From assembly GCA_031286165.1 (NCBI GenBank), contig JAITUU010000003.1:16253-80252 (forward strand): 64,000 bases of DNA. The letters run 5' to 3'. The DNA comes from Bacteroidales bacterium (GTDB taxonomy: Bacteria > Bacteroidota > Bacteroidia > Bacteroidales > UBA1715). The translations under genes and the position numbers were made by a program. Shown in pieces: positions 54,487 to 63,470 of this stretch. The notes beneath the pieces were generated by a model. That model saw only the letters and a program-made list of their open reading frames with translations. It was not told where the DNA came from and did no database searches. Positions within the stretch are counted from its first letter, which is position 1; the number at the start of each line of letters is the position of its first letter.

Positions 54487-55845
54487 GTGGCAAAGCAAAA
54501 AACAGTGTTTATTTGCCAATCCTGCGGTGCACAATCGCCAAAATGGGTAGGAAAATGCAATTCATGTAATGCGTGGAACTCATTTGAAGAAGAAATTGTG
54601 CAGGCTACAAGTAGCGGCGCAAAATCTACCACCTACATTTCTTCGCAAAAACCGGTGGCACTGCACAGTGTGCAAGCCCACAGTGTAGAACGCATAGACA
54701 CCCACATTCACGAACTCAATCAAGTAATGGGCGGCGGCATAGTGCCCGGCTCAGTAATTTTGCTCGGTGGCGAACCGGGAATCGGGAAATCAACCCTCCT
54801 GCTGCAAGTGGCGGTAGAATTGCAAAAAAACGTACTCTATGTGTCGGGTGAAGAAAGTGCGCAGCAAATTTTTCTGCGAGCAAAACGCCTCAATATAGCC
54901 GCGAGTAATTGCATGGTTTACACCGAAACCAACGTTGCCGCCATAGTCGAGCAAATTCGCGAACTCAAACCCGAATTGGTGATTATAGATTCGGTGCAAA
55001 CGCTCCGCCACCCCGATATTGATTCCGCTCCCGGCAGTATTTCGCAAATTCGCGAAACATCGAATATTCTCATAGAAATAGCCAAACAAACGCACATTCC
55101 CATTATGCTCATAGGGCATATCAATAAAGAAGGAAGTATAGCCGGACCGAAAATTTTGGAACACATGGTAGATGTGGTGTTGCAATTCGAGGGCGATATG
55201 CACAATATTTACCGCATTTTGCGCAGCCACAAAAATCGCTTTGGAGCCACTTCGGAAATCGGTATTTTCGAAATGCAACAATCGGGTTTGCGCGAAGTGC
55301 TCAATCCTTCGGAAATGCTTTTGAGCGGCAATCCCGAACAACTAAGCGGAGTGGCAATAGCCGCTGCTATGGAAGGAATGCGTCCATTTTTGGTAGAAGT
55401 GCAAGCACTTGTGAGCACTGCCGCTTACGGCACTCCGCAGCGTAGCGTTACCGGCTACGATGCCCGCCGGCTCAATATGCTCCTTGCCGTAATTGAAAAA
55501 CGGCTGGGCGTAAAAATTTACACCAAAGATGTGTTCCTCAACATTGCCGGCGGCATAAAAATTCAAGATACCGCCCTCGATATGGCAGTAGTAGCAGCAA
55601 TTTTATCGTCAATTTTCGATTTCTACATTCCTGCGCAATACTGCTTTGCCGGCGAAGTGGGCTTAACGGGCGAAGTACGCAGCGTATCGCACATAGAAAA
55701 ACGAGTAAAAGAAAGCCTAAAACTCGGCATGAAGAAAATATTTATTCCCAAAAGCGACAGCGCACCGCACAGCAGCAACGTGGAACAATGCGCCCGAATT
55801 GACAGCACATTTCGCGCACTTTTTCAAAAAGCAAACAGAGAATAA
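54487..55845 (+). CDS. radA: DNA repair protein RadA
   Basis: The protein has 452 residues, from a GTG start 4 bp after the lipoprotein stop. RadA is a RecA-like ATPase and helicase that helps process branched recombination intermediates. It has the N-terminal C4 zinc finger (C10, C13, C24, C27), the Walker A motif LLGGEPGIGKST (K101), the RadA-specific K249-NRFG motif and a C-terminal Lon-like domain (GGIKIQDTALDMAVVAAILSS). It is convergent with the MntA/HepT gene, 6 bp apart. Confidence 0.95.
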   Translation: MAKQKTVFICQSCGAQSPKWVGKCNSCNAWNSFEEEIVQATSSGAKSTTYISSQKPVALHSVQAHSVERIDTHIHELNQVMGGGIVPGSVILLGGEPGIGKSTLLLQVAVELQKNVLYVSGEESAQQIFLRAKRLNIAASNCMVYTETNVAAIVEQIRELKPELVIIDSVQTLRHPDIDSAPGSISQIRETSNILIEIAKQTHIPIMLIGHINKEGSIAGPKILEHMVDVVLQFEGDMHNIYRILRSHKNRFGATSEIGIFEMQQSGLREVLNPSEMLLSGNPEQLSGVAIAAAMEGMRPFLVEVQALVSTAAYGTPQRSVTGYDARRLNMLLAVIEKRLGVKIYTKDVFLNIAGGIKIQDTALDMAVVAAILSSIFDFYIPAQYCFAGEVGLTGEVRSVSHIEKRVKESLKLGMKKIFIPKSDSAPHSSNVEQCARIDSTFRALFQKANRE

Positions 55846-55851
55846 ACCCTA

Positions 55852-56265
55852 TTAAAAATTTTCGGGACTTATTTGTTGTAAATCAATTTTTATTTGTTTT
55901 ATAGCAGCAAAGAGAGGTAGCATATCGACTTTCAACACATCGAACACCACATCAGCATCTATTTCAAAATACCCGTGAGCAATCCTATCGCGCATTATTT
56001 GATTCATAAACGCCGGACGCAAATTATTGTTTTTCCGCACCACATCAACAGGAACGCAAAAAAAGATTTCAAGTTTTTCCGGCAATTCCACAAGCGATTT
56101 CAATCCAAGCGATTTTCCTTCATAATAAATATCCAAATCACTCTGCTCCGTTTGTTCGCCACGCGCCACAGAGCCAAAAATACCTATACGTTCAATACCG
56201 TATTCCGAAGAATATGGTTGTTTGAATAAACGTAATTTGCGTAACAAATCTGTTGTATTGTGCAT
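55852..56265 (-). CDS. MntA-HepT hybrid: NTase domain fused to the C-terminal part of a HEPN protein
   Basis: The protein has 137 residues from the ATG at 56265. Residues 1-90 are a MntA-type minimal nucleotidyltransferase: G31-SVARG and S42-DLD45, with D74 as a candidate third acidic residue. MntA is normally a separate antitoxin that adds AMP to the HepT toxin. Residues 91-137 read MRDRIAHGYFEIDADVVFDVLKVDMLPLF, which is the C-terminal half of a HepT protein with the HEPN RNase motif R92-x4-H97-x-Y99 intact. The first HepT helices are missing. An in-frame deletion between adjacent mntA and hepT genes would give this product; a misassembly or a functional fusion are alternatives. No second toxin or antitoxin gene is nearby. 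Confidence 0.75.
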   Translation of the reverse strand: MHNTTDLLRKLRLFKQPYSSEYGIERIGIFGSVARGEQTEQSDLDIYYEGKSLGLKSLVELPEKLEIFFCVPVDVVRKNNNLRPAFMNQIMRDRIAHGYFEIDADVVFDVLKVDMLPLFAAIKQIKIDLQQISPENF

Positions 56266-56311
56266 GGCAAAAATTTTTCGATACCAAAGACACATAATTT
56301 TCAACTTTCCA

Positions 56312-56325
56312 TTTACAATTTACAA
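56312..56325 (+). repeat. Two TTTACAA heptads before rsfS
   Basis: TTTACAATTTACAA, 11 bp upstream of the rsfS -7 element, and the same unit as the arrays before panD and the OmpH-like gene. Confidence 0.7.
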
Positions 56326-56336
56326 TTAAAAAAGTG

Positions 56337-56344
56337 TATTTTTG
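56337..56344 (+). promoter_or_regulatory. -7 element for rsfS
   Basis: TATTTTTG, exact TAnnTTTG, 30 bp before the rsfS ATG. Confidence 0.65.
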
Positions 56345-56374
56345 TGTTTCGTAAAAAAACAGAACAACGTACCA

Positions 56375-56734
56375 ATGCAGAAAGCCGTAAGTACAAAAAA
56401 ATTGCTCAGCACTATTATTGAAGGGATTGCCGAAAAAAAAGGTGAACACACTATTTCACTCGATTTCAAGAATATAGAAAATGCAATTTGCAAATATTTC
56501 GTTATTTGCGAAGGAAATTCCACCACGCACGTGACAGCCATTGCCGATGGTATAACCGACTATGTACAAAAAAACACAGGTGTAAAAGTGTGGCAAAAAA
56601 GCGGTTACGAAAATGCCGAGTGGATTATTTTAGACTACGCCGAAATTATGGTACACATTTTCCAACCCTACGTGCGCAATTATTACAATATAGAAGAACT
56701 ATGGGCAGACTGCCCTATAAAACAATATAAATAA
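56375..56734 (+). CDS. rsfS: Ribosome silencing factor RsfS
   Basis: The protein has 119 residues from the ATG at 56375; an in-frame TTG at 56342 lies inside the -7 element. RsfS binds the large ribosomal subunit (bL14/uL14 face) and blocks subunit joining under nutrient limitation. The family segments are ISLDFKNIENAICKYFVICEGNS, WQKSGYENAEWIILDYAEIMVHIFQPYVRNYYNIEELWADC. In Bacteroidetes the gene commonly lies before ftsH, as here. Confidence 0.93.
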   Translation: MQKAVSTKKLLSTIIEGIAEKKGEHTISLDFKNIENAICKYFVICEGNSTTHVTAIADGITDYVQKNTGVKVWQKSGYENAEWIILDYAEIMVHIFQPYVRNYYNIEELWADCPIKQYK

Positions 56735-56735
56735 C

Positions 56736-56783
56736 AGAATAATGGAATAATAGAATTTCAGTTATTCAGTCATTCCGTTATTC
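56736..56783 (+). repeat. Six octads between rsfS and ftsH
   Basis: Consecutive 8-mers are AGAATAAT, GGAATAAT, AGAATTTC, AGTTATTC, AGTCATTC, CGTTATTC. The halves also form an imperfect inverted repeat (GAATAATGGAAT with ATTCCGTTATTC). Confidence 0.65.
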
Positions 56784-56797
56784 AAAACTTACAATGT

Positions 56798-58801
56798 ATG
56801 GCAAACGAAGAACAAAAAAATACCGACAACGCCGCCGCAGGCGCAGGCACGCCGCCGCCGCGACCAACAAATCCCCGAAACAGCAATCAATCACCCATGA
56901 ATATGGGTAAAGGCGGTAAAAATTCCATGCTATGGATTTACGCAATCCTCATCATTGCGTTTTTGGCTATCAATTTCATGGATTTTGGCGCAGCAAAAGA
57001 CAACCGCATAAGCGATGTGGAATTTTTTCAAAAACTCCAAGCCCGTGAAGTGGCTCGCATAGTGATAGTAAACAAAGAACAAGGGGAAATTTTTCTCAAT
57101 TCCAACCCCGATGCCCGAACTTCTTCGCGCATGGCAAAACCCGATTTTACTATTTCCATAGGTTCGGCAGATAGTTTTGAACGCCGTGTAGATGCTATTC
57201 AGGAGCAATTCGACATGGGCGACCGCGCAAGTATAGAATACGAAACGCGCCGCAATTATTTGGGCGATATTATCGGCTGGTTGCTTCCGCTCGTATTACT
57301 TATAGTAGTGTGGATGTTCATTATGCGCCGCATGACAGGCGGCAGCGGAGGTCCGGGCGGAATTTTCAATATTGGAAAATCGCGTGCAAAACTATTTGAC
57401 AACAATGGCAATAAAATCAACATCAATTTCAACGATGTAGCGGGATTGGAAGAAGCGAAAATAGAAATTCGTGAAATAGTTGATTTCCTAAAAAACCCGA
57501 AAAAATACACCGAATTGGGCGGAAAAATTCCCAAAGGCGCACTTTTGGTAGGACCTCCGGGAACAGGAAAAACCTTGCTCGCCAAAGCGGTAGCAGGCGA
57601 AGCCGGTGTACCGTTTTTCTCCATGTCGGGTTCCGATTTTGTGGAAATGTTCGTAGGCGTGGGGGCTTCGCGTGTGCGCGATTTATTCAAAGAAGCAAAA
57701 GCAAAAGCACCCTGCATTATTTTTATAGACGAAATTGATGCCATTGGTCGCGCTCGCAGCAAAAATTTAAGTATGGGCGGAAACGATGAACGCGAAAACA
57801 CGCTCAATCAATTACTTACCGAAATGGACGGTTTTGAAACCGACAAAGGAGTAATTATACTCGCTGCCACCAACCGCGCCGATGTGCTCGACAAAGCCCT
57901 TCTTCGCGCCGGACGTTTCGACCGTCAAATTCACGTGGAACTGCCCGATATTACCGAGCGCGAAGCGATTTTTAAAGTACATTTGAAACCGCTCAAAGTG
58001 TCGCCCGAAGTGCAAGTGGACTTTTTGGCAAAACAAACACCCGGATTTTCGGGTGCCGACATTGCCAACGTGTGCAACGAAGCCGCACTCATAGCCGCTC
58101 GCCGCGACAAAAAACAAGTGGAACGCCAAGATTTCTTAGATGCCGTTGATAGAATTATCGGCGGTTTGGAAAAACGCAACAAAATCATTTCACTCGAAGA
58201 AAAACGCACCATTGCCTACCACGAAGCCGGTCATGCTACGGTAAGTTGGCTTTTGGAATATGCTCACCCCCTCCTCAAAGTTACTATTATTCCGCGCGGA
58301 AAAGCACTCGGTGCGGCGTGGTATTTGCCCGAAGAACGCCAAATTACCACCAAAGAACAAATTATGGACGAAATGTGCGCCGCGCTGGGTGGACGAATTG
58401 CCGAACAAATTACTTTCGGAAAAATTTCAACCGGAGCACTCAACGATTTGGAAAAAGTTACCAAACAGGCATACGCTATGGTTACGTATTTCGGCATGAG
58501 CGAAAAAATCGGCAACATTAGTTTCTACGATTCTTCGGGGCAGTCGGAATATTCATTCTCGAAACCATACAGCAGCACTACCGCCCACACCATAGACGAA
58601 GAAGTGCGCTCAATAGTAGATGAGGCATACAAAAAAACCTACACGCTACTTTCGGAACACCGCGAAGGGCTTGGACAACTCGCCGAACTTTTGCTCGAAA
58701 AAGAGGTGATTTTCAGCGAAGATTTGGAACGAATTTTCGGCAAACGCAAATTCCCCGCTGCCGGCGAACATAAAATAACCGAATCGGCAATAACGGAATA
58801 A
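56798..58801 (+). CDS. ftsH: ATP-dependent zinc metalloprotease FtsH
   Basis: The protein has 667 residues. FtsH is a membrane-anchored hexameric AAA+ protease that removes damaged or short-lived membrane and cytosolic proteins. Two membrane helices (about residues 45-65 and 150-170) flank a periplasmic domain. The AAA domain has Walker A GPPGTGKT (252-259), Walker [12 protein letters not shown] and the second region of homology [19 protein letters not shown]. The zinc site is H475-EAGH479 with a downstream acidic ligand in ALGGRIAEQ...STGALNDL. The N-terminus is rich in Asn, Ala and Pro. Confidence 0.97.
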   Translation: MANEEQKNTDNAAAGAGTPPPRPTNPRNSNQSPMNMGKGGKNSMLWIYAILIIAFLAINFMDFGAAKDNRISDVEFFQKLQAREVARIVIVNKEQGEIFLNSNPDARTSSRMAKPDFTISIGSADSFERRVDAIQEQFDMGDRASIEYETRRNYLGDIIGWLLPLVLLIVVWMFIMRRMTGGSGGPGGIFNIGKSRAKLFDNNGNKININFNDVAGLEEAKIEIREIVDFLKNPKKYTELGGKIPKGALLVGPPGTGKTLLAKAVAGEAGVPFFSMSGSDFVEMFVGVGASRVRDLFKEAKAKAPCIIFIDEIDAIGRARSKNLSMGGNDERENTLNQLLTEMDGFETDKGVIILAATNRADVLDKALLRAGRFDRQIHVELPDITEREAIFKVHLKPLKVSPEVQVDFLAKQTPGFSGADIANVCNEAALIAARRDKKQVERQDFLDAVDRIIGGLEKRNKIISLEEKRTIAYHEAGHATVSWLLEYAHPLLKVTIIPRGKALGAAWYLPEERQITTKEQIMDEMCAALGGRIAEQITFGKISTGALNDLEKVTKQAYAMVTYFGMSEKIGNISFYDSSGQSEYSFSKPYSSTTAHTIDEEVRSIVDEAYKKTYTLLSEHREGLGQLAELLLEKEVIFSEDLERIFGKRKFPAAGEHKITESAITE

Positions 58802-58812
58802 CTGAACATTCT

Positions 58813-59445
58813 ATGGCAACTTCCACAGAAAATCGCACAAGCATTTTGAATGACTTGCAACACAAAGCGCAACTCGGTGCCGGTGCCTATTCGCCCGTTA
58901 CTTCTACCGAAGAATATTTTGTGCAACCGCAAGCACCGCTCGCTGAAGCCTTCAAAAAAACACTCGAATCCATAAGCGGATATTGCACCATAATGCAAAG
59001 CGAAAGCGAAACTTTTGCAGAAATTGCGAAAATGTGCGAAAACCAAACGGTTTTTTGCAACAATCCCGACCTCACAGCACTCTTAAATGCTCACGGAATT
59101 TCGCACAACAGTGATTCGGAATACACACGCACCGCAAAAATTTCAATTACTTCGTGCGAAGCACTTTCTGCACGCACCGCGAGTGTAGCAGTATCGGCAG
59201 CACAAATCAAAGGTCGGCGGGCAATTGCCGCCCCTGAAACTCACATTGTAATAGCCTACGCTTCGCAACTGTGCACCGATTTACCCGAAGTATTTGCACG
59301 CCTGCAAGCAACATACGGCGAAAATTTCCCTTCGCAAGTTACTATGATTACCGGTCCAAGCCGCACTGCCGATATTGAAAAAACACTCGTGCTCGGTGCT
59401 CACGGACCTAAAAAATTACAGGTATTTATTATACATAATCAATAA
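58813..59445 (+). CDS. LUD-domain (LutC/YkgG-like) protein
   Basis: The protein has 210 residues. The C-terminal half matches the LUD fold of lactate-utilisation proteins LutB/LutC: ISITSCEALSARTASVAVSA, RRAIAAPETHIVIAYASQL and a closing MITGPSRTADIEKTLVLGAHGPKKLQVFII, which is the characteristic end. No lutA or lutB partner is adjacent, so lactate oxidation is not supported; a gene of this type downstream of ftsH is common in Bacteroidetes and its role is not known. It starts 12 bp after ftsH and is convergent with the MerR gene, 2 bp apart. Confidence 0.8.
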   Translation: MATSTENRTSILNDLQHKAQLGAGAYSPVTSTEEYFVQPQAPLAEAFKKTLESISGYCTIMQSESETFAEIAKMCENQTVFCNNPDLTALLNAHGISHNSDSEYTRTAKISITSCEALSARTASVAVSAAQIKGRRAIAAPETHIVIAYASQLCTDLPEVFARLQATYGENFPSQVTMITGPSRTADIEKTLVLGAHGPKKLQVFIIHNQ

Positions 59446-59447
59446 AA

Positions 59448-59789
59448 TCAATTCGGCAATTTTGCCGCAATGTTATTCAATTTTTCTTTGATTGCCTCCA
59501 ATTTGCCAATCACATTGATTTTCAAAAACGCATCTTCGTTGTTTTCTTCCAATTTCTTTTTCGCACCCTTGAGCGTAAGCCCCTGTTCTTTCACAAAATA
59601 GTGTATGAGTTGAAAATTTTTCACATCGGCGGCGGTAAACAAGCGATTGCCTTTGGCGTTTTTCTTGGGTTTGATTACATCAAATTCCGTTTCCCAGAAA
59701 CGTATGAGCGAAGTATTGACATCGAACATCGTTGCTACTTCTCCTATGGAGTAGAATAGTTTTGTATCGGAGAGTTCTATTGCTTTCAT
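59448..59789 (-). CDS. MerR-family transcriptional regulator
   Basis: The protein has 113 residues. The N-terminal winged helix-turn-helix reads LFYSIGEVATMFDVNTSLIRFWETEFDVIKPKKNAKGNRLFTAADVKNFQLI, a clear MerR DNA-binding domain. The C-terminal part is a helical dimerisation coil (VKEQGLTLKGAKKKLEEN...IGKLEAIKEKLNNIAAKL). No metal or drug-binding cysteines are seen, so the inducer is unknown. It is downstream of queD by 30 bp on the same strand. Confidence 0.88.
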   Translation of the reverse strand: MKAIELSDTKLFYSIGEVATMFDVNTSLIRFWETEFDVIKPKKNAKGNRLFTAADVKNFQLIHYFVKEQGLTLKGAKKKLEENNEDAFLKINVIGKLEAIKEKLNNIAAKLPN

Positions 59790-59819
59790 ACGTTGAAAAT
59801 TTAAAGTGTATAGTGTACA

Positions 59820-60266
59820 TTACTCGTTATCTTCGGCAAACCATTCTGCCCACGAAGTTGGGGTTTCGTAAAGCCGCAGGCTGTGTAGCACAACGGTTTC
59901 GGGCAGCGCGTGCAGTATAATTCCGGCAAAATGCGCCACCAAATTTTCACACGTGGGTTGAAAGGGCACTTGTATAAGTTTATCTTGGTCTTGTATTTGC
60001 AAAAAAGACTCACTCTGTGCGTGTTTTTCGTTGAGCACCAGCGCGTGGTCGAACGCATCAACCACAAGTGGTTTTATAATTTTTTTCAATTCTCCAAAAT
60101 CCACCACCATGCCTTGTTTAGGTGAATTTTCGTTGGTATTTATGTGCCCTTTCAGCGTAACCTGCAAGGTATAAGTATGCCCATGAATATTGCAGCACAA
60201 CCCATCGTAGCCCAGCAGTGCGTGAGCCATATCGAAGGTAAATTCTTTTGTGATGCGAACGTTCAT
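59820..60266 (-). CDS. queD: 6-carboxy-5,6,7,8-tetrahydropterin synthase QueD
   Basis: The protein has 148 residues. QueD converts 7,8-dihydroneopterin triphosphate to 6-carboxytetrahydropterin, the second step of queuosine and preQ0 synthesis. The zinc histidines H15 (DMAHALLGY), H28 and H30 (CNIHGHTY) are present, with the catalytic cysteine just before them (C24 or C25). GMVVDFGELKKIIKPLVVDAFDHALVLNE and PTCENLVAHFAGII complete the pattern. Other queuosine genes are not in the window. Confidence 0.93.
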   Translation of the reverse strand: MNVRITKEFTFDMAHALLGYDGLCCNIHGHTYTLQVTLKGHINTNENSPKQGMVVDFGELKKIIKPLVVDAFDHALVLNEKHAQSESFLQIQDQDKLIQVPFQPTCENLVAHFAGIILHALPETVVLHSLRLYETPTSWAEWFAEDNE

Positions 60267-60364
60267 AATGGTTAATAATTAAAATATATTTGATAAATAT
60301 TTCGTAATAAAACGCTTCGCTGCTAATGCCTTCAACGATAAATTTATCACTATCTATCTTGTGT

Positions 60365-61591
60365 CTAAATATGTTTAATTCTCTCCATAGCCTCTATCAC
60401 ATTTTCGCGAGCGGCAAATGCCGAAAAGCGGAAGTAGCCTTCGCCACTTGGACCGAATCCCGAACCGGGAGTTCCCACTACTTGAATAGTATTGAGAAGT
60501 TGGTCGAAAAACTCCCACGATTTCATGCCGTTTTTGGTTTTCACCCACACATAAGGCGCATTCACGCCGCCAAATACTTGAAATCCTTGTTGTTCAAGGC
60601 TTGCTTTCATAATGCGGGCATTTTCCATGTAATAGGCTATTACATCGGCTATTTGCTGCTTTCCTTCGGGAGTGTAAATAGCCGCTGCTGCGCGTTGCAC
60701 GGGGTAACTCGCACCGTTGAATTTTGTAGATTGACGACGATTCCACAATGCTTTCACACTCACTTGTTCGCCTTTGGAATTGGCGGCTTTGAGCGTTTCG
60801 GGAATAATTACGTATGCACAGCGCACACCGGTAAATCCTGCTTTTTTCGAGAAACTGCGAAATTCAATGGCACAGGTTTCGGCTCCGGGAATTTCAAAAA
60901 TCGAGTGCGGAATATTTTCTTCTTGAATATATGCCTCGTAGGCAGCATCGTAGAGAATAATAGCATTGTTTGCTTGCGCGTATGCCACCCATTTTGTCAA
61001 TTCTTCGCGCGTAGAAGTAGTTCCCGTAGGATTATTCGGGAAACACAAGAAAATTAAATCCACTTTTTGCGTAGGGAGCGCAGGCGTAAAATTATTTTCG
61101 GCAGTGCAAGGCATATACACTATGTTTTCGTAATAGCCGTTTGCCTGCATTGCGCCGGTGCGTCCACCCATTACCGAAGTATCCACATACACGGGGTACA
61201 CGGGGTCTTGCACGGCAATGGTATTGTTCATACCGAAAATTTCAAGAATATTGCCGGTGTCGCATTTTGAACCATCGGAAATAAAAATATCATCAGCAGA
61301 AATGTGTATGCCGCGACTGTGAAATTCATGTTCGGCAATTGCCTCGCGCAAAAAGGCATAGCCTTGTTCGGGTCCATATCCTTTGAATGTTTCCGATTTC
61401 GCCATATCTTCCACTCCGGCGTGAAATGCTTGTATAACAGCCGGCACAAGCGGTTGGGTAACATCGCCTATACCCATGCGGATAATTTTTTTATCGGGAT
61501 TTTGCGCGGCATACGCATTTACTCGTCTGCCAATTTCGGGAAATAAATACCCCGCTTGTAATTTTTCGTAATTTTCGTTTAAGTAAGCCAT
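60365..61591 (-). CDS. dapL: LL-diaminopimelate aminotransferase DapL
   Basis: The protein has 408 residues. DapL makes LL-DAP directly from tetrahydrodipicolinate and glutamate, bypassing the succinylase branch. The family-specific start [66 protein letters not shown] and [16 protein letters not shown] are present. The PLP lysine is K249 in [13 protein letters not shown]. The DAP produced would feed the MurE at 12421-13884, whose DNPR motif selects meso-DAP. The gene has a degenerate heptad array upstream. Confidence 0.96.
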   Translation of the reverse strand: MAYLNENYEKLQAGYLFPEIGRRVNAYAAQNPDKKIIRMGIGDVTQPLVPAVIQAFHAGVEDMAKSETFKGYGPEQGYAFLREAIAEHEFHSRGIHISADDIFISDGSKCDTGNILEIFGMNNTIAVQDPVYPVYVDTSVMGGRTGAMQANGYYENIVYMPCTAENNFTPALPTQKVDLIFLCFPNNPTGTTSTREELTKWVAYAQANNAIILYDAAYEAYIQEENIPHSIFEIPGAETCAIEFRSFSKKAGFTGVRCAYVIIPETLKAANSKGEQVSVKALWNRRQSTKFNGASYPVQRAAAAIYTPEGKQQIADVIAYYMENARIMKASLEQQGFQVFGGVNAPYVWVKTKNGMKSWEFFDQLLNTIQVVGTPGSGFGPSGEGYFRFSAFAARENVIEAMERIKHI

Positions 61592-61611
61592 TTTTTCAAT
61601 TAAGAATTAAG

Positions 61612-61660
61612 ACAGTTGTTAGTTATTCGTAGTTTGTGGTTAGGTATTGCATATTAGCAC
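61612..61660. repeat. Degenerate TTxGxxx heptads between dapL and the OmpH-like gene
   Basis: Successive 7-mers are ACAGTTG, TTAGTTA, TTCGTAG, TTTGTGG, TTAGGTA, TTGCATA, TTAGCAC. The period holds over 49 bp although no two units are the same, which is hard to explain as simple replication slippage in the recent past. Confidence 0.5.
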
Positions 61661-61666
61661 ATTGCT

Positions 61667-62296
61667 CTATTTTTTCTGTGATTTTTGGTAGCGTTCGTTC
61701 ATCAATTTGAGTACCGGTTCGGTTATATTGAGTTGCTCTTCGGCGTATAAAATATTGCTATTGAACACATTATTGAGCACTATTTTGAAACGGTTGTCAT
61801 AGTTGAAGGCACTAATAGCAGCCGTTACACTATCGCGCAATTCTTTGGTGAGAGCCATTTCTTTTTGCTCAAATTCTTGCGATTTGCGTTGCTGTGTTTG
61901 CACAAAATTTTGATAGCGTTTTTCCAAATCCGCTTTTTTTGCTTCGGCATCGCGGCTGGTAATAAGCCCTTGCTGATACTGCGTTTGCAGTGCATACATA
62001 TCCTGCTCTATTTGCGCACCTTGCTGTTGCAATTTAGTACTTTCGCGCTCGGCTGCCGCGCTGTATTCTTTTTCGCGTTTTGCAAAATAATCATAATTAC
62101 GCATCAGAGAATCGAGCACTATGTAGGCTATGGGAAATTGCTGCTTGCCCAGCACTTGCCCCGAAGAATCGGTTACTGCAACAAACGTGGTTTCAGAAAC
62201 AGCAACAGTTTCCGGTTTTCGCGATTTTACTACAAGCACCAGCACTATGGCTATGGCAAAAGCAAATACTATGTTTATGAGGTATTGGTATTTCAT
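61667..62296 (-). CDS. OmpH/Skp-like periplasmic chaperone
   Basis: The protein has 209 residues with an N-terminal hydrophobic segment (YLINIVFAFAIAIVLVLVV) that acts as signal or anchor. The rest resembles Skp/OmpH: a short beta part (IAYIVLDSLMRNYDYFAKREKEY) followed by long helices (AAAERESTKLQQQGAQIEQDMYALQTQYQQGLITSRDAEAKKADLEKRYQNFVQTQQ) that would form the tentacles, and a closing beta part (FNYDNRFKIVLNN...). Skp-like proteins carry unfolded outer-membrane proteins across the periplasm. It has a -7 element at 62321-62328 preceded by TTTACAA repeats. Confidence 0.85.
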   Translation of the reverse strand: MKYQYLINIVFAFAIAIVLVLVVKSRKPETVAVSETTFVAVTDSSGQVLGKQQFPIAYIVLDSLMRNYDYFAKREKEYSAAAERESTKLQQQGAQIEQDMYALQTQYQQGLITSRDAEAKKADLEKRYQNFVQTQQRKSQEFEQKEMALTKELRDSVTAAISAFNYDNRFKIVLNNVFNSNILYAEEQLNITEPVLKLMNERYQKSQKK

Positions 62297-62320
62297 GATT
62301 TTCGGATTTTAATTCTCTTG

Positions 62321-62328
62321 CAAAAATA
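62321..62328 (-). promoter_or_regulatory. -7 element for the OmpH-like gene
   Basis: On the minus strand the sequence is TATTTTTG, 24 bp before the ATG at 62296 and 7 bp after four TTTACAA units. Confidence 0.65.
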
Positions 62329-62335
62329 ACAATAA

Positions 62336-62363
62336 TTGTAAATTGTAAATTGTAAATTGTAAA
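62336..62363 (-). repeat. Four TTTACAA heptads before the OmpH-like gene
   Basis: Read on the minus strand TTTACAA is repeated exactly four times and is followed after 7 bp by the -7 element. The arrangement matches panD (4 units, 8-bp gap) and rsfS (2 units, 11-bp gap). Confidence 0.85.
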
Positions 62364-62379
62364 TTATTTTCATTAGGAG

Positions 62380-62407
62380 TTAGTTGTTAGTGATTAGTTG
62401 TTAGAAA
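62380..62407. repeat. TTAGTTG-type heptads
   Basis: Consecutive 7-mers read TTAGTTG, TTAGTGA, TTAGTTG, TTAGAAA, 16 bp beyond the TTTACAA array. The two arrays have different units but the same period. Confidence 0.6.
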
Positions 62408-62452
62408 TAAAAAAACTCTCACAAACCGAAGTTCGCAGGAGTGTTGTAACAG

Positions 62453-62472
62453 CAAGGGGGCATGCCCCCTTG
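62453..62472 (-). terminator. Perfect GC-rich palindrome downstream of the gene at 62473
   Basis: CAAGGGGGCATGCCCCCTTG is a 20-bp perfect palindrome adjoining the stop codon. It lacks an immediate T-run; a T7 run lies about 35-45 bp further on. A terminator or a mobile palindromic repeat are both possible. Confidence 0.5.
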
Positions 62473-63339
62473 TTATCTCACTCGTTTTTCGGCACTGCCA
62501 TTGCTATACTGTACAATGTACATACCCCTTTGGGGTTCTTCGTTCAGTTTTTGCCCTAACAGATTGTAGTACGCCACAGGCACAGCCGGCACGCTTATAG
62601 TTTCTACACGTACTGGCTCAGTTTTTTCGCCGGTTTTAAACACACCTTCTTTTATTTTCGTTTCGCCATCTTCAGAGAGTGCAGTAATGGTATAATAAAA
62701 AGTTTCGTTTTCTTTTAAACCAAGTGTAGAGGCATCAAACGAAAAAGGTTCGGAGGTTTTTAAGAACCCACTTTTTGTTGTACAATCTATATATCTGCCC
62801 GAATCGTCAATATTTACAATTGCAAAAAGTTGTCCGTTTGTGTCGTAAATATTTATACGAAATCCGGTTGCTAAACTAATTTCCTCCCAAGTCATAACTG
62901 TAGAATTTGCAGTTTCCAAAAGTTTACCGGCAAATTTAATATAATAAATCGTTTCGCCAGATAGATGCGCATAATGTACATTGGTATATAAAGAATCTTT
63001 TATCATAAAACATTCATTTTCCATTAATTCTGCATATATATTCACTCGTGAATCAACGGTTGCTTCTTGTTGTAAAAGCATTTGGCGTCCGCGCATGTCT
63101 GTATTACTTTTTTGTATTCCATCTAATATTGGTAGCATGGTAGCACTTTCTATCTTTGATTGTTTTAGAACTATCATACCATCTGTATTTTCTATCAGTA
63201 TATATGTGTATGGATTGGATATTATAAAAATATCCGATGTGTATATTGTCATTAAACCATTAAAATATTTCGGTTCACCAGCATAACTCACTGCGCTGCT
63301 TAATAATAGTATTAAGCCTATTGTTACTATCTTTTTCAC
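62473..63339 (-). CDS. Secreted protein with a C-terminal sorting-like tail
   Basis: I prefer the GTG start at 63339, which gives 288 residues and a normal signal peptide (MKKIVTIGLILLLSSAVSYAG). A TTG at 63366 in the same frame is possible but adds nine residues before it; no ATG fits. The mature part has no family I recognise (PKYFNGLMTIYTSDIFIISN..., a beta-rich middle and EPFSFDASTLGLKENETFYYTI, which is like a fibronectin-type strand pair). The last 40 residues (VPVAYYNLLGQKLNEEPQRGMYIVQYSNGSAEKRVR) resemble the short variant of a T9SS tail, YNLLGQ...GIYI...NG...K. This suggests export by T9SS. Confidence 0.7.
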   Translation of the reverse strand: MKKIVTIGLILLLSSAVSYAGEPKYFNGLMTIYTSDIFIISNPYTYILIENTDGMIVLKQSKIESATMLPILDGIQKSNTDMRGRQMLLQQEATVDSRVNIYAELMENECFMIKDSLYTNVHYAHLSGETIYYIKFAGKLLETANSTVMTWEEISLATGFRINIYDTNGQLFAIVNIDDSGRYIDCTTKSGFLKTSEPFSFDASTLGLKENETFYYTITALSEDGETKIKEGVFKTGEKTEPVRVETISVPAVPVAYYNLLGQKLNEEPQRGMYIVQYSNGSAEKRVR

Positions 63340-63462
63340 AATATTTAATTGTAAGTTAATACTCAAATGAGTTGCTTTTTACACACAACAACACAATCTA
63401 AATTCTTACAAAAATGATTATTTTCATAAGCGATATTTTCTATATTGGTTTGTAAGTGTTTG

Positions 63463-63470
63463 CAAATATA
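63463..63470 (-). promoter_or_regulatory. -7 element upstream of the sorting-tail protein gene
   Basis: On the minus strand the sequence is TATATTTG (exact TAnnTTTG), with a TTG 20 bp upstream as a possible -33. It is 123 bp before the GTG start at 63339, leaving a long leader. Confidence 0.5.

Noticed and set aside
58813..59445. Lactate utilisation (LutC) function
   Set aside because: Only the LUD fold is visible, and no lutA or lutB gene is adjacent, so a lactate role is not supported.
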